Positions 1-9,887 of a stretch of 64,000 bases of DNA are shown one piece after another; the first letter of the stretch is position 1, and each line of letters opens with the position of its first letter. Source of the DNA: Enterococcus sp. ZJ1622 (GTDB lineage Bacteria; Bacillota; Bacilli; Lactobacillales; Enterococcaceae); NCBI RefSeq assembly GCF_011038845.1, contig NZ_JAAKDW010000003.1, positions 1-64,000 on the forward strand. The letters run 5' to 3'. Both the position numbers and the translations under genes were made by a program. The notes beneath the pieces are model-generated. The model did not search any database. It was not told where the DNA came from and saw nothing but the letters and a program-made list of their open reading frames with translations.

Positions 1-613
1 AATAAGCAACCAAATCTTTTTTTCTCCGGCTGGGCAAGATGTCAAAGAGTTTCCCTGTCTCTCCATCCATACAAGAAAAGGAGAACTTCCCATAGGAAGT
101 TGAAAGAGAGCGAAACTCGTCGAATAGCAAACATTGAGGTAAATAGTCCAGTTTCTGCCGCATTGTTGCCGATAGAGCAGATAATGTCCGCTGAACGGTC
201 GTCACTGAAAGATCACAACGTTTCGCAATTGTCTTTAACGCTTGACGCTCGGTCAACTCTTCTAATATTGTGTAATGGACTTGTTTCGAAATAAAACATG
301 AAGGAGCGACAAGATACGTATGAGCAGTAAAATATTTCCCACATGCTCGGCAGTGATAACGTTGCTTTCTTAGTCGCAAGTAGGTTTGCTTATTTCCACT
401 GCGGTTTAAGAGAACCATTGAAATCTTCTTGCCGTTTTTGACGATCTGCTTCGCAGATTCTTTACAAAATGGACAATGTTTAAAGGTCCGAACTAAATTT
501 CCTTCGATTACGATGGCTTTCTTGTTCTTATAAATAGTTTCTTGAAAAGAATTAATTTCAATATTTTTATCTTTAATAGTGAAGAGCTCTTTGATAGAAT
601 GAGAGATGGACAT
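1..613 (-). CDS. ISL3-family transposase, C-terminal part cut off by window edge
   Basis: Reading the minus strand from ATG at 613 gives an uninterrupted frame of about 204 residues to the window edge. It begins MSISHSIKEL and carries two cysteine pairs, KHCPFCK near residue 47 and HCRACGKYF near residue 87. A helix-turn-helix segment (KTIAKRCDLSVTTVQRTL) follows, and then a segment reading LLFDEFRS that fits the start of the DDE catalytic domain. This zinc-finger/HTH/DDE layout is that of ISL3-type transposases. An SD-like AAAGGAAG lies about 7 nt before the start. The rest of the DDE domain lies outside the window, so I cannot tell whether the enzyme is intact. Family call by recognition; specific IS name not assigned. 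Confidence 0.85.
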   Translation of the reverse strand, partial: MSISHSIKELFTIKDKNIEINSFQETIYKNKKAIVIEGNLVRTFKHCPFCKESAKQIVKNGKKISMVLLNRSGNKQTYLRLRKQRYHCRACGKYFTAHTYLVAPSCFISKQVHYTILEELTERQALKTIAKRCDLSVTTVQRTLSALSATMRQKLDYLPQCLLFDEFRSLSTSYGKFSFSCMDGETGKLFDILPSRRKKDLVAY

Positions 614-744
614 ACAAAAACTTCCTTTCAGATTGATGTTTTAGACGACTCTATTCTATCGGAATTTTTGTATGTCTGTTTGTTTTTTTACAAAAAAATC
701 TAGGACCGACAGAAAATTCTATCAGTCCTAGAAATTATAGAGCC
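1..744 (-). mobile_element. ISL3-family insertion sequence, partial (one end in window)
   Basis: The transposase gene is followed upstream by a non-coding strip ending at 744. Read from the minus strand, the terminus starts GGCTCTATAATTTC, the GGCTCT start typical of ISL3-family inverted repeats. Just inside the end lies a 13-bp hairpin (701-713 with 719-731, including G-U pairs). The other inverted repeat and the target duplication lie beyond the window. If ISL3 elements duplicate 8 bp, the flank 745-752 should reappear at the far end. Boundary is inferred. Confidence 0.7.
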
Positions 745-1008
745 AATAAAAGAGTCGGCGTTTTCTAAATGAAAACTTATGAAAACAAATTGAGTTTTAC
801 AAAAAAAAGCCTTGCTTTGTGTGTTTAGATATATTATAATTACAAAGGTGCATTTACCATGGTAAATGCCACAGACGTGATCAATATGATTTCGTCGGCT
901 AAGAAACGAGAGGTTGCGACACGCCCGGACGCTTTGCCACGAACGAGCGTGACGGAAATTTTCGTGGAGCTATGTCTACTTTTCAAAATAGGCGAAGGAG
1001 GGAACAAG
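614..1008. other. Intergenic: IS end, S10 promoter and structured leader
   Basis: This 395-bp stretch holds no convincing gene. From left to right it contains the terminal part of the insertion sequence (to 744), about 67 bp of A/T-rich DNA, the S10 operon promoter (812-840), and a leader of about 160 nt. The leader contains a 20-bp perfect palindrome (850-869) and a 7-bp stem (937-943 with 961-967). The rpsJ SD sequence AAGGAGGG follows just before 1009. Confidence 0.7.
812..840 (+). promoter_or_regulatory. Promoter of the S10-spc-alpha ribosomal protein cluster
   Basis: The -35 element TTGCTT (812-817) is separated by exactly 17 bp from a perfect -10 TATAAT (835-840). Transcription would start near 847, leaving a leader of about 160 nt before rpsJ. 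The site is the only strong sigma-A-type match between the insertion sequence and rpsJ. Confidence 0.8.
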
Positions 1009-1317
1009 ATGGCAAAACAAAAAATTCGTATCCGTTTAAAAGCGTATGAACATCGTATTTTAGATCAATCAGCGGATAAAATCGTGGAAACTGCAAAAAG
1101 AACTGGAGCTAGCGTGTCTGGTCCAATTCCATTACCAACTGAACGCAGTCTTTACACTGTTATCCGTGCGACTCATAAATACAAAGATTCACGCGAACAA
1201 TTCGAAATGCGTACACACAAACGTCTAATCGACATTGTGAACCCAACACCAAAAACTGTTGATGCTTTGATGAAGCTAGACTTACCATCTGGTGTGAACA
1301 TCGAAATCAAATTATAA
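1009..1317 (+). CDS. rpsJ: 30S ribosomal protein S10
   Basis: The product is small-subunit protein S10, which also acts in transcription antitermination as NusE. The 102-residue protein ([15 protein letters not shown]...) has the usual family length. The start at 1009 follows a strong AAGGAGGG. The frame stays open back to ATG 859, but that would add 50 residues unlike any S10, so the longer start is rejected. First gene of the S10 cluster, directly behind the promoter and structured leader. Confidence 0.98.
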   Translation: MAKQKIRIRLKAYEHRILDQSADKIVETAKRTGASVSGPIPLPTERSLYTVIRATHKYKDSREQFEMRTHKRLIDIVNPTPKTVDALMKLDLPSGVNIEIKL

Positions 1318-1347
1318 AACTAAAATAGAAATAATGGAGGTGTACTC

Positions 1348-1977
1348 ATGACCAAAGGAATCTTAGGGAAAAAAGTGGGAATGACACAAATCTTCACTGA
1401 ATCTGGTGAATTAATTCCAGTTACTGTTGTAGAAGCTACGCCAAACGTGGTATTGCAAGTGAAAACAATGGAAACAGACGGATACGAAGCTATCCAAGTT
1501 GGTTACCAAGATATGCGTGAAGTTTTATCAAACAAACCTGCGAAAGGTCATGTTGCAAAAGCAAACACGGCTCCTAAGCGCTTCATTCGTGAATTCAAAA
1601 ATGTTGAGCTAGGAGAATATGAAGTAGGAAAAGAAATTACAGTAGATGTTTTCCAAGCAGGAGACATTATTGATGTAACAGGTACTACGAAAGGTAAAGG
1701 ATTCCAAGGGGTTATCAAACGCCATGGACAAAGCCGCGGACCAATGGCTCACGGTTCTCGTTACCATCGTCGTCCTGGGTCAATGGGTCCAGTTGCACCT
1801 AACCGTGTATTTAAAAACAAACGTCTTGCTGGCCGTATGGGCGGCAACCGCGTAACAATCCAAAACTTGGAAGTTGTTCGCGTCGATGCTGAAAGAAATG
1901 TTATCTTGATCAAAGGTAATGTTCCTGGAGCGAAAAAATCATTAATCACTATCAAATCAGCTGTGAAAGCTAAATAA
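1348..1977 (+). CDS. rplC: 50S ribosomal protein L3
   Basis: L3 binds 23S rRNA near the peptidyl-transferase centre and is an early assembly protein. The 209-residue product shows the L3 signature around residues 125-150, with [12 protein letters not shown] followed by [17 protein letters not shown], the loop that reaches towards the active site. GGAGGTG precedes the ATG. It lies 30 bp after rpsJ, in the standard S10 gene order. Confidence 0.98.
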   Translation: MTKGILGKKVGMTQIFTESGELIPVTVVEATPNVVLQVKTMETDGYEAIQVGYQDMREVLSNKPAKGHVAKANTAPKRFIREFKNVELGEYEVGKEITVDVFQAGDIIDVTGTTKGKGFQGVIKRHGQSRGPMAHGSRYHRRPGSMGPVAPNRVFKNKRLAGRMGGNRVTIQNLEVVRVDAERNVILIKGNVPGAKKSLITIKSAVKAK

Positions 1978-2004
1978 TAGTAGGAAGAAAGGAGGAACTA
2001 AGGA

Positions 2005-2628
2005 ATGCCGAATGTAGCATTATTCAAACAAGATGGAAGCCAAAACGGTGAAATCACACTTAACGAAGAAATCTTCGGAATTGAACCTAATGAAAGTGTT
2101 GTTTACGATGCAATCGTAATGCAACGTGCGTCATTAAGACAAGGAACACACGCGGTCAAAAACCGTAGCGCTGTTCGCGGCGGTGGACGTAAACCATGGC
2201 GTCAAAAAGGAACAGGTCGTGCTCGTCAAGGATCTATCCGCTCACCACAATGGCGTGGAGGTGGCGTAGTCTTCGGACCAACACCACGTTCTTACAGCTA
2301 CAAACTTCCTAAAAAAGTTCGTCGTTTAGCAATGAAATCTGTTTTATCAGAAAAAGTTGCTGAAAACAACTTGGTAGCAATCGAAGGCTTGAACTTCGAC
2401 GCACCAAAAACAAAAGAATTCAAACAAGTTCTTGCAAACTTATCTATCGACTCTAAAGTATTGGTTGTTCTAGAAACAGGTAACGACTTTGCTGCTTTAT
2501 CAGCACGTAACTTGCCAAACGTTTCTGTAGTAACTTCTGATAATGTGAGTGTGCTAGACGTTGTTTCAAATACAAAAGTGTTAGCAACACAAACTGCTCT
2601 TACTCAAATTGAGGAGGTGCTTGCATAA
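2005..2628 (+). CDS. rplD: 50S ribosomal protein L4
   Basis: L4 lines the peptide exit tunnel. The 207-residue protein has the expected basic extended loop near residues 58-85 ([19 protein letters not shown]) that projects into the tunnel. A strong AAAGGAGGA precedes ATG. Its stop overlaps the rplW start in TAATG, pointing to translational coupling. In gamma-proteobacteria L4 also regulates the S10 operon. Nothing in the sequence proves such control here. Confidence 0.98.
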   Translation: MPNVALFKQDGSQNGEITLNEEIFGIEPNESVVYDAIVMQRASLRQGTHAVKNRSAVRGGGRKPWRQKGTGRARQGSIRSPQWRGGGVVFGPTPRSYSYKLPKKVRRLAMKSVLSEKVAENNLVAIEGLNFDAPKTKEFKQVLANLSIDSKVLVVLETGNDFAALSARNLPNVSVVTSDNVSVLDVVSNTKVLATQTALTQIEEVLA

Positions 2629-2918
2629 TGAACTTACTAGACGTAATCAAACGCCCAGTGATCACTGAAAAATCAATGCTTGCCATGGATGACAAGAAAT
2701 ATACTTTTGAAGTGGACACTCGTGCAAACAAAACTTTAGTAAAACAAGCGGTAGAAGCTGCTTTTGACGTAAAAGTCAAAAACGTGAATATCGTGAACGT
2801 ACGTGCAAAATTCAAACGTATGGGCAAATATGCAGGATATACAAAAAAACGTCGCAAAGCGATCGTTACATTAACTGAAGATTCAAAAGAAATCCAATTA
2901 TTCGAAGCTGCTGAATAA
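2628..2918 (+). CDS. rplW: 50S ribosomal protein L23
   Basis: L23 sits at the tunnel exit and docks trigger factor and SRP. The 96-residue product ([17 protein letters not shown]) has normal length and the conserved KRPVITEKS start. It shares one base with the rplD stop codon (TAATG) and has its SD, GAGGAGG, inside the end of rplD. Confidence 0.98.
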   Translation: MNLLDVIKRPVITEKSMLAMDDKKYTFEVDTRANKTLVKQAVEAAFDVKVKNVNIVNVRAKFKRMGKYAGYTKKRRKAIVTLTEDSKEIQLFEAAE

Positions 2919-2955
2919 GCACTATAGCTAACTCATTAAATTAGGAGGGAAAAAC

Positions 2956-3789
2956 GTGGCGATTAAAAAGTACAAACCTACCTCAAATGGTCGTCGTAAC
3001 ATGACAGGTTCTGATTTTGCTGAAATCACAACATCAACACCTGAAAAATCATTGTTACAACCATTGAAAAACCATGCTGGACGTAACAATAACGGCCGCA
3101 TCACTGTACGTCACCAAGGCGGCGGACACAAACGCCAATATCGCGTGATCGACTTCAAACGTAACAAAGATAACGTTGTTGCAACTGTTCAAACGATCGA
3201 ATACGATCCAAACCGTTCAGCTAACATCGCGTTAGTACACTATGAAGATGGAGTGAAAGCTTACATCTTAGCACCAAAAGGACTACAAGTTGGAATGAAA
3301 CTTGTTTCAGGTCCAGATGCAGATATCAAGATCGGTAATGCTCTTCCATTAGAAAACATTCCAGTCGGTACTGTTATCCATAACATTGAAATGAAACCAG
3401 GAAAAGGTGGACAATTGATCCGTTCTGCTGGTACAAGTGCTCAAGTACTTGGTAAAGAAGGCAAATACGTATTGATCCGCTTGAACTCAGGTGAAGTTCG
3501 CATGATCTTAGCTGCATGCCGCGCAACAATCGGTTCTGTAGGTAACGAACAACATGAACTTATCAACATCGGTAAAGCTGGACGCTCTCGTTGGATGCGT
3601 AAACGCCCAACAGTACGTGGTAGCGTAATGAACCCTAATGATCACCCACACGGTGGTGGTGAAGGTAAAGCACCTATCGGACGTAAAGCACCAGTTTCTC
3701 CTTGGGGTCAACCAGCTCTTGGTTACAAAACACGTAACAAGAAAGCTAAATCAGACAAACTTATTGTTCGTCGTCGTAAAAATAAATAA
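2956..3789 (+). CDS. rplB: 50S ribosomal protein L2
   Basis: L2 is a core 23S-binding protein required for subunit joining and peptidyl-transferase activity. The 277-residue product starts at GTG behind TAGGAGGG. Its C-terminal domain carries the strongly conserved [17 protein letters not shown] segment, which holds the functionally important histidine. The tail ends in the typical basic run (RRRKNK). Confidence 0.98.
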   Translation: MAIKKYKPTSNGRRNMTGSDFAEITTSTPEKSLLQPLKNHAGRNNNGRITVRHQGGGHKRQYRVIDFKRNKDNVVATVQTIEYDPNRSANIALVHYEDGVKAYILAPKGLQVGMKLVSGPDADIKIGNALPLENIPVGTVIHNIEMKPGKGGQLIRSAGTSAQVLGKEGKYVLIRLNSGEVRMILAACRATIGSVGNEQHELINIGKAGRSRWMRKRPTVRGSVMNPNDHPHGGGEGKAPIGRKAPVSPWGQPALGYKTRNKKAKSDKLIVRRRKNK

Positions 3790-3831
3790 TTACTTTGACC
3801 ATGTGTCGCACATTTTGAGAGGAGGTTCACC

Positions 3832-4110
3832 ATGGGTCGTAGTTTAAAGAAAGGACCTTTTGTCGATGAGCATTTAATGAAAAAAGTTGAAGCTCAAGCA
3901 GGGGTTGAAAAGAAAAAAGTAATCAAAACTTGGTCTCGCCGTTCAACAGTTTTCCCAAGTTTTGTCGGATATACCATCGCAGTTTATGATGGACGTAAAC
4001 ATGTACCTGTTTACATCCAAGAAGACATGGTAGGACACAAATTAGGTGAATTTGCACCAACAAGAACTTATCGCGGACATGCTGCTGACGATAAGAAAAC
4101 TAAACGCTAA
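3832..4110 (+). CDS. rpsS: 30S ribosomal protein S19
   Basis: S19 sits in the head of the small subunit, near the A-site finger, and pairs with S13. The 92-residue protein begins [15 protein letters not shown], the near-universal S19 start, and contains the [16 protein letters not shown] motif. AGAGGAGG lies just upstream of ATG. Confidence 0.98.
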   Translation: MGRSLKKGPFVDEHLMKKVEAQAGVEKKKVIKTWSRRSTVFPSFVGYTIAVYDGRKHVPVYIQEDMVGHKLGEFAPTRTYRGHAADDKKTKR

Positions 4111-4132
4111 TTTGAGGGGAGGATAAATCCAA

Positions 4133-4480
4133 ATGGCAGAACAAATCACATCAGCTAAAGCAACTGCAAAAACAGTTCGCACTTCACCTCGAAAAGCCCG
4201 TTTAGTAATTGACCTTATCAGAGGTAAAAGTGTTGCAGATGCAATTTCAATCTTGAAATTTACACCAAACAAATCTGCTGGAATCATTGAAAAAGTATTG
4301 ATGTCAGCAGTTGCGAATGCAGAAAATAACTTTGACTTAGATGTTGAGAACTTGGTAGTATCTGAAGCTTTTGTTAACGAAGGACCAACAATGAAACGTT
4401 TCCGTCCACGTGCAAAAGGATCAGCTTCACCAATCAACAAACGTACAAGTCATATCACAGTAGTCGTATCAGAAAAATAA
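4133..4480 (+). CDS. rplV: 50S ribosomal protein L22
   Basis: L22 contributes the long beta-hairpin of the exit tunnel, a site of macrolide-resistance changes in many bacteria. The 115-residue protein has the family motif [16 protein letters not shown] and the C-terminal hairpin around [23 protein letters not shown]. No insertion or duplication is visible in the hairpin. Strong SD (GAGGGGAGG) upstream. Confidence 0.98.
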   Translation: MAEQITSAKATAKTVRTSPRKARLVIDLIRGKSVADAISILKFTPNKSAGIIEKVLMSAVANAENNFDLDVENLVVSEAFVNEGPTMKRFRPRAKGSASPINKRTSHITVVVSEK

Positions 4481-4493
4481 GGAGGGATAATCA

Positions 4494-5150
4494 GTGGGTC
4501 AAAAAGTACATCCAATTGGAATGCGTGTAGGCATCATCCGCGACTGGGATGCTAAATGGTATGCTGAAAAAGAGTATGCTGAGTTCTTACACGAAGATTT
4601 AAGAATCCGTAAATTTATTTCAACTAAACTTGCTGATGCTGCTGTATCAACAGTTGAAATCGAACGCGCAACAGGTCGTGTAAACATTTCAATTCACACA
4701 GCTAAACCAGGTATGGTTATTGGTAAAGGCGGTTCTGAAGTCGAAAGCCTAAGAAAAGAATTAAACAAATTAACTGGTAAAAGAATCCACATCAACATCG
4801 TGGAAATCAAAAAACCAGATCTAGATGCTAAATTAGTAGGTGAAGGAATCGCACGTCAATTAGAAAACCGTGTTGCTTTCCGTCGCGCTCAAAAACAAGC
4901 GATCCAACGCACAATGCGTTCTGGCGCTCAAGGGATCAAAACTCAAGTATCTGGACGTCTAAACGGTGCGGATATCGCTCGTTCAGAAGGATACTCAGAA
5001 GGAACTGTTCCTCTTCATACTTTACGTGCGGATATTGATTACGCATGGGAAGAAGCAGATACAACATACGGAAAACTAGGAGTTAAAGTGTGGATCTATC
5101 GTGGAGAAATTCTTCCAACTAAAAAAAACACTGAGAAAGGAGGGAAATAA
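4494..5150 (+). CDS. rpsC: 30S ribosomal protein S3
   Basis: S3 helps form the mRNA entry channel. The 218-residue protein starts at GTG behind AAGGAGGG. An N-terminal KH domain carries the RNA-binding signature [15 protein letters not shown] near residues 71-85, followed by the C-terminal S3 domain. It is 13 bp after rplV and 2 bp before rplP. Confidence 0.98.
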   Translation: MGQKVHPIGMRVGIIRDWDAKWYAEKEYAEFLHEDLRIRKFISTKLADAAVSTVEIERATGRVNISIHTAKPGMVIGKGGSEVESLRKELNKLTGKRIHINIVEIKKPDLDAKLVGEGIARQLENRVAFRRAQKQAIQRTMRSGAQGIKTQVSGRLNGADIARSEGYSEGTVPLHTLRADIDYAWEEADTTYGKLGVKVWIYRGEILPTKKNTEKGGK

Positions 5151-5152
5151 TC

Positions 5153-5587
5153 ATGTTAGTACCTAAACGTGTAAAACACCGTCGTGAATTCCGCGGAAAA
5201 ATGCGCGGGGAAGCTAAAGGCGGCAAAGAAGTAGCATTCGGTGAATACGGTTTGCAAGCTGTTGATTCACATTGGATCACTAACCGCCAAATCGAAGCTG
5301 CTCGTATCGCAATGACTCGTTACATGAAACGTGGTGGGAAAGTATGGATTAAAATTTTCCCTCACAAATCTTATACTGCCAAAGCAATTGGGGTACGTAT
5401 GGGTTCTGGTAAAGGGGCACCTGAAGGATGGGTTGCACCAGTAAAACGTGGTAAGATCATGTTTGAAATCGCAGGCGTTCCTGAAGAAGTTGCTCGTGAA
5501 GCGTTACGTCTAGCTTCTCACAAATTACCAATGAAAACTAAGATCGTAAAACGTGAGGAAATGGGTGGTGAATCGAATGAAGGTTAA
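5153..5587 (+). CDS. rplP: 50S ribosomal protein L16
   Basis: L16 helps place the A-site tRNA and is an important late assembly protein. The 144-residue product begins [15 protein letters not shown] and contains [15 protein letters not shown] and [17 protein letters not shown], both family hallmarks. The SD for it lies within the end of rpsC, and its own 3' end overlaps rpmC by 11 bp. Confidence 0.98.
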   Translation: MLVPKRVKHRREFRGKMRGEAKGGKEVAFGEYGLQAVDSHWITNRQIEAARIAMTRYMKRGGKVWIKIFPHKSYTAKAIGVRMGSGKGAPEGWVAPVKRGKIMFEIAGVPEEVAREALRLASHKLPMKTKIVKREEMGGESNEG

Positions 5588-5765
5588 AGAAATCAGAGAA
5601 TTAACCACTGCCGAAATGCTTGATCAAGAAAAACAATTGAAAGAAGAATTGTTTAATCTTAGATTCCAATTAGCAACAGGTCAATTAGAAAACACTGCAC
5701 GTATTAAAGAAGTACGTAAATCGATTGCACGCATCAAAACTGTGTTGCGTGAACAAGCTAAGTAA
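5577..5765 (+). CDS. rpmC: 50S ribosomal protein L29
   Basis: L29 lies beside L23 at the tunnel exit. ATG 5577 gives the normal 62-residue protein beginning [14 protein letters not shown], with GAGGAAATGGGTGGTG as the SD region. An upstream in-frame ATG at 5553 would add eight residues copied from the rplP frame and is not likely used. The overlap of 11 bp with rplP suggests coupled translation. Confidence 0.96.
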   Translation: MKVKEIRELTTAEMLDQEKQLKEELFNLRFQLATGQLENTARIKEVRKSIARIKTVLREQAK

Positions 5766-5789
5766 TTATGGAAGGAGGCCATTAAGCGT

Positions 5790-6056
5790 ATGACTGAAGA
5801 AAGAAATCAACGCAAAGTTTATCAAGGTCGCGTGGTTTCAGACAAAATGGATAAAACAATTACCGTTGCTGTCGAAACAAAGAAAAACCACCCTATCTAT
5901 GGCAAACGCATGAACTATTCTAAGAAATACAAAGTGCATGATGAAAACAACACAGCAAAAGTTGGCGACATCGTGAAAATTATGGAAACTCGTCCATTAT
6001 CAGCTACAAAACGTTTCCGTTTGTTGGAAGTAGTCGAAGAAGCAGTTATTATCTAA
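5790..6056 (+). CDS. rpsQ: 30S ribosomal protein S17
   Basis: S17 is a primary 16S-binding protein of the small subunit body. The 88-residue OB-fold protein has the family motifs [17 protein letters not shown] and [35 protein letters not shown] precedes ATG, 24 bp after rpmC. Confidence 0.97.
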   Translation: MTEERNQRKVYQGRVVSDKMDKTITVAVETKKNHPIYGKRMNYSKKYKVHDENNTAKVGDIVKIMETRPLSATKRFRLLEVVEEAVII

Positions 6057-6059
6057 TAA

Positions 6060-6482
<423 letters not shown>

Positions 6483-6518
6483 TCTTGAGACACTTATCAA
6501 AGGAGGTGCGAAACAGTT

Positions 6519-6827
6519 ATGTTTGTTAAAAAAGGCGATAAAGTTAAAGTTATCACTGGAAAAGACAAAAATAAAGAAGGCGTTGTGTTAGCAGCGTTTC
6601 CGAAAAAAGATAAAGTCATTGTCGAAGGTGTGAATGTTGTTAAAAAACACCAAAAACCTTCTCAAGCTGCTCCTCAAGGTGGAATCGTTGAGATGGAAGC
6701 GCCAATTCATGTTTCTAACGTGATGGTGGTCGACTCTACTGGCGTAGCTGGCCGTGTCGGCTATAAAGAAGTAGATGGCAAAAAAGTCCGTGTTTCTAAA
6801 AAAACCGGTGAAGTTTTAGATAAATAA
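6519..6827 (+). CDS. rplX: 50S ribosomal protein L24
   Basis: L24 is an assembly initiator of the large subunit. The 102-residue protein has an N-terminal KOW motif ([20 protein letters not shown]) and the downstream [14 protein letters not shown] segment of the family. The SD AAAGGAGGTG lies upstream of ATG. Confidence 0.98.
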   Translation: MFVKKGDKVKVITGKDKNKEGVVLAAFPKKDKVIVEGVNVVKKHQKPSQAAPQGGIVEMEAPIHVSNVMVVDSTGVAGRVGYKEVDGKKVRVSKKTGEVLDK

Positions 6828-6855
6828 AAAGTTTAAGGAAGGAGGGTCTTACTGA

Positions 6856-7395
6856 ATGAACCGCCTAAAAGAAAAATATCTTAAAGAAGTAACTCCATCA
6901 TTGATGGAAAAATTTAACTATAGCTCTGTTATGCAAACACCTAAAGTTGAAAAAATCGTCATCAACATGGGTGTTGGTGATGCGGTATCAAACGCTAAAA
7001 ACTTAGACAAAGCAGTTGAAGAATTAACATTGATCACTGGTCAAAAACCAATGATTACAAAAGCTAAAAAATCAATCGCTGGATTCCGTTTGCGTGAAGG
7101 AATGCCAATTGGTGCAAAAGTTACATTGCGCGGAGAAAGAATGTACGAATTCTTAGACAAATTGGTTTCAGTTTCACTACCACGTGTACGTGACTTCCAT
7201 GGTGTAAGTAAAAAAGCCTTTGACGGTCGTGGAAACTATACTTTAGGTATTAAAGAACAATTGATCTTCCCAGAAGTAGATTATGATTTAGTAGATAAAG
7301 TACGTGGTATGGACATCGTTATTGTTACAACAGCAAACTCAGATGAAGAATCTCGTGAGTTGTTGACACAATTAGGCATGCCATTCCAAAAATAA
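6856..7395 (+). CDS. rplE: 50S ribosomal protein L5
   Basis: L5 binds 5S rRNA with L18 in the central protuberance. The 179-residue product shows the L5 signature [13 protein letters not shown] and a C-terminal [15 protein letters not shown] segment. GGAAGGAGGG precedes the start. Confidence 0.98.
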   Translation: MNRLKEKYLKEVTPSLMEKFNYSSVMQTPKVEKIVINMGVGDAVSNAKNLDKAVEELTLITGQKPMITKAKKSIAGFRLREGMPIGAKVTLRGERMYEFLDKLVSVSLPRVRDFHGVSKKAFDGRGNYTLGIKEQLIFPEVDYDLVDKVRGMDIVIVTTANSDEESRELLTQLGMPFQK

Positions 7396-7413
7396 TTAAA
7401 GGAGGCGAACTAC

Positions 7414-7599
7414 GTGGCTAAAAAATCAATGATTGCTAAAAACAAACGTCCTGCAAAACATTCAACACAAGCTTATACTCGTTGCGAACGTTGCGGACGT
7501 CCACATTCAGTTTATCGTAAGTTCCATCTTTGCCGTATTTGCTTCCGCGAACTTGCCTATAAAGGTCAAATTCCCGGCGTGAAGAAAGCTAGCTGGTAA
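7414..7599 (+). CDS. rpsN: 30S ribosomal protein S14, zinc-binding short type
   Basis: This is the 61-residue short S14 with an intact zinc ribbon, CERC...CRIC (pairs at about residues 24-27 and 40-43). Many Firmicutes carry a second, zinc-free long paralogue elsewhere that is used under zinc limitation. The gene found in the spc cluster is normally the zinc form, as here. It starts at GTG behind AAAGGAGG. Confidence 0.97.
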   Translation: MAKKSMIAKNKRPAKHSTQAYTRCERCGRPHSVYRKFHLCRICFRELAYKGQIPGVKKASW

Positions 7600-7634
7600 A
7601 AAAGTAAATTCGCATAGAAGGAGGTAAAAGTTCA

Positions 7635-8033
7635 ATGGTCATGACAGATCCAATTGCAGATTTTCTAACTCGTATCCGTAACGCAAACATGGTTAAACAT
7701 GAGTCTTTAGAAGTACCTGCATCAAAAATCAAACGCGACATCGCTGAAATCTTGAAACGTGAAGGTTTCGTTCGTGATGTTGAATACATCGAAGATGACA
7801 AGCAAGGCGTGATCCGTGTTTTCTTGAAATTCGGTAAAAACGGTGAACGTGTTATCACAAACTTAAAACGTATCTCTAAACCAGGTTTGCGTGCTTATGT
7901 CAAAGCTGACGAAGTACCAAAAGTATTGAACGGTTTAGGTATCGCAATCATTTCGACTTCTGAAGGTGTTGTCACTGATAAAGAAGCTCGTGAAAAAAAT
8001 ATCGGCGGCGAAGTTATCGCTTACGTATGGTAA
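7635..8033 (+). CDS. rpsH: 30S ribosomal protein S8
   Basis: S8 is a central assembly protein of 16S rRNA and, in E. coli, the translational repressor of the spc operon. The 132-residue protein contains [16 protein letters not shown] and the C-terminal [22 protein letters not shown]. Two starts two codons apart (7635 and 7641) are possible. The first is better spaced from AGAAGGAGG. Confidence 0.97.
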   Translation: MVMTDPIADFLTRIRNANMVKHESLEVPASKIKRDIAEILKREGFVRDVEYIEDDKQGVIRVFLKFGKNGERVITNLKRISKPGLRAYVKADEVPKVLNGLGIAIISTSEGVVTDKEAREKNIGGEVIAYVW

Positions 8034-8064
8034 TCAAGTAGAATCTACAAGGAGGTGTCTTTAA

Positions 8065-8601
8065 GTGAGCCGTATCGGAAATAAAGTCGTTGTGATCCCT
8101 GAAGGAGTAACAGTTACTCAAGACGGAAACAACGTTACAGTTAAAGGACCAAAAGGCGAATTAACACGTACTTTCTCTTCAGATATCAAAATGAATATCG
8201 AAGGAAACGAAGTAACATTCACTCGTCCAAACGACAGTAAAGAAATGAAAACAATTCATGGAACAACTCGTGCGAACTTCAACAACATGGTTGTAGGTGT
8301 CAGCGAAGGATTCCAAAAAGCATTAGAATTAATCGGGGTTGGGTACCGTGCACAATTACAAGGATCAAAACTTGTATTGAACGTAGGTTACTCACATCCA
8401 GTAGAAATCATACCACCAGCTGGAGTAACTGTTGAAGTACCAGCTAACACACAAGTCATTGTGAAGGGTGCGAACAAAGAAGAAGTTGGCGAATTAGCTG
8501 CGAACATCCGCGGAACTCGTCCACCAGAACCTTATAAAGGTAAAGGTATTCGTTATGTTGGCGAATATGTACGCCGTAAAGAAGGTAAAACTGGTAAATA
8601 A
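8065..8601 (+). CDS. rplF: 50S ribosomal protein L6
   Basis: L6 lies near the factor-binding region of the large subunit. The 178-residue protein has the duplicated alpha/beta fold and the C-terminal signature [26 protein letters not shown]. It starts at GTG behind AAGGAGGTG. Unlike its neighbours it is followed by a 166-bp intergenic space. Confidence 0.98.
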   Translation: MSRIGNKVVVIPEGVTVTQDGNNVTVKGPKGELTRTFSSDIKMNIEGNEVTFTRPNDSKEMKTIHGTTRANFNNMVVGVSEGFQKALELIGVGYRAQLQGSKLVLNVGYSHPVEIIPPAGVTVEVPANTQVIVKGANKEEVGELAANIRGTRPPEPYKGKGIRYVGEYVRRKEGKTGK

Positions 8602-8621
8602 TAGAAGTTTAGAAAAATTGC

Positions 8622-8707
8622 ATAGAAGCCAGCAGCAGGGAAAAAGGATTTTGCTGAAGTTTGCCTTCAATAAAAGAAGTTTTACTTGTGCCGCAGCTTC
8701 TATTTTT
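8622..8707 (+). terminator. Hairpin plus T-tract inside the spc cluster (possible attenuator)
   Basis: An 8-bp perfect stem (ATAGAAGC 8622-8629 with GCTTCTAT 8696-8703) closes a large loop that contains a smaller hairpin (TGAAG/CTTCA near 8655-8668). A run of five T follows the stem end (8703-8707). The position, between rplF and rplR, suggests partial termination or a processing site rather than a full stop. Function is inference. Confidence 0.4.
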
Positions 8708-8737
8708 CGAAACTCATTTACTGCTTGAAATCAATAG

Positions 8738-8746
8738 TGGTACAAT
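8738..8746 (+). promoter_or_regulatory. Extended -10 promoter candidate before rplR
   Basis: TGG followed by TACAAT (8741-8746) makes an extended -10 (TGn-TACAAT). The -35 region is poor, as is common for extended -10 promoters. Transcription would start near 8753, only about 15 nt before the rplR start codon. This would restart transcription just after the hairpin at 8622-8707. Confidence 0.45.
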
Positions 8747-8767
8747 AAAAATAAAGAGGTGACAATT

Positions 8768-9124
8768 GTGATTACAAAACCAGATAAGAACAAAACACGT
8801 CAAAAAAGACATCGTCGTGTACGTAACAATATCTCTGGTACTGCTGAGCGCCCACGCTTGAACGTTTTTCGTTCTAACAAAAACATCTACGCGCAAATCA
8901 TTGATGACGTAGCGGGTGTAACGCTAGCAAGTGCCTCTACCTTGGATAAAGAAATTTCAGGTGGAACAAAAACAGAAGCAGCACAAGCTGTCGGCAAACT
9001 AGTTGCTGAACGTGCAGCTGAAAAAGGCATTAAAGTAGTAGTCTTTGACCGTGGTGGATACCTTTACCATGGCCGTGTGCAAGCTTTAGCTGAAGCTGCT
9101 CGCGAAAATGGACTAGAATTTTAG
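8768..9124 (+). CDS. rplR: 50S ribosomal protein L18
   Basis: L18 binds 5S rRNA with L5. GTG 8768 gives the normal 118-residue protein ([20 protein letters not shown]) and is well spaced from AGAGGTGA. An in-frame GTG at 8759 overlaps that SD and is rejected. The C-terminus [27 protein letters not shown] is the family signature. Confidence 0.96.
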   Translation: MITKPDKNKTRQKRHRRVRNNISGTAERPRLNVFRSNKNIYAQIIDDVAGVTLASASTLDKEISGGTKTEAAQAVGKLVAERAAEKGIKVVVFDRGGYLYHGRVQALAEAARENGLEF

Positions 9125-9144
9125 AAGAAGGAGGAATACCATTC

Positions 9145-9645
9145 ATGGTTTATATCGATCCAAAACATTTGGAATTAGAAGACCGCGTTGTTGCAATTAA
9201 CCGTGTAACAAAAGTTGTTAAAGGTGGACGTCGTCTGCGTTTTGCTGCTTTAGTTGTTGTCGGTGACAAAAACGGACACGTAGGATTTGGTACAGGTAAA
9301 GCACAAGAAGTACCTGAAGCAATCCGCAAAGCAATTGAAGATGCGAAGAAAAACTTAGTTGAAGTGCCTATGGTTGGTTCAACAATCCCACACGAAGTAA
9401 TCGGTGCTTTTAGTGGTGGTAGAATCCTAATGAAACCTGCTGTTGAAGGTTCTGGGGTTGCTGCTGGCGGACCAGTCCGTGCCGTATTGGAATTAGCTGG
9501 GGTAGCTGATATCACATCTAAATCTTTAGGCTCAAATACACCAATCAACGTTGTTCGCGCAACAGTTGAAGGTTTGAAACAATTGAAACGTGCAGAAGAA
9601 GTTGCAGAACTTCGCGGCAAATCAGTTGAAGAATTAATCGGATAA
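9145..9645 (+). CDS. rpsE: 30S ribosomal protein S5
   Basis: S5 sits near the mRNA entry site and affects decoding accuracy. The 166-residue protein has the double-stranded RNA-binding-like domain with [26 protein letters not shown], and the C-terminal [24 protein letters not shown] lies upstream of ATG. Confidence 0.98.
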   Translation: MVYIDPKHLELEDRVVAINRVTKVVKGGRRLRFAALVVVGDKNGHVGFGTGKAQEVPEAIRKAIEDAKKNLVEVPMVGSTIPHEVIGAFSGGRILMKPAVEGSGVAAGGPVRAVLELAGVADITSKSLGSNTPINVVRATVEGLKQLKRAEEVAELRGKSVEELIG

Positions 9646-9659
9646 GGAGGACAAAAATA

Positions 9660-9839
9660 ATGGCTGAATTAAAAGTTACTTTAAAACGCAGTATTATCGG
9701 ACGTCCTCAAAACCAACGCGAAACAGTTAAAGCGTTAGGTCTTACAAAGATTAACAGTTCAGTGGTTAAGCCTTCTAATGAAGCAATCAAAGGCATGATC
9801 AATACTGTTTCTCACTTGGTGGACGTTGAAGAAGTTTAA
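9660..9839 (+). CDS. rpmD: 50S ribosomal protein L30
   Basis: A 59-residue frame ([22 protein letters not shown]...) starts at ATG 9660 behind AAGGAGGA. It has the L30 pattern LKRSIIGRP and [13 protein letters not shown]. The start is 14 bp after rpsE, filling the usual slot between S5 and L15. Confidence 0.96.
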   Translation: MAELKVTLKRSIIGRPQNQRETVKALGLTKINSSVVKPSNEAIKGMINTVSHLVDVEEV

Positions 9840-9887
9840 TTAAACATAAAAAAAATAGATTTAGAATATTAAGGAGGTGCCAAACCT

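Noticed and set aside
859-1008. N-terminal extension of S10 by 50 residues from ATG 859
   Set aside because: No S10 protein has such an extension, and the true start at 1009 has a strong SD and gives the exact family length.
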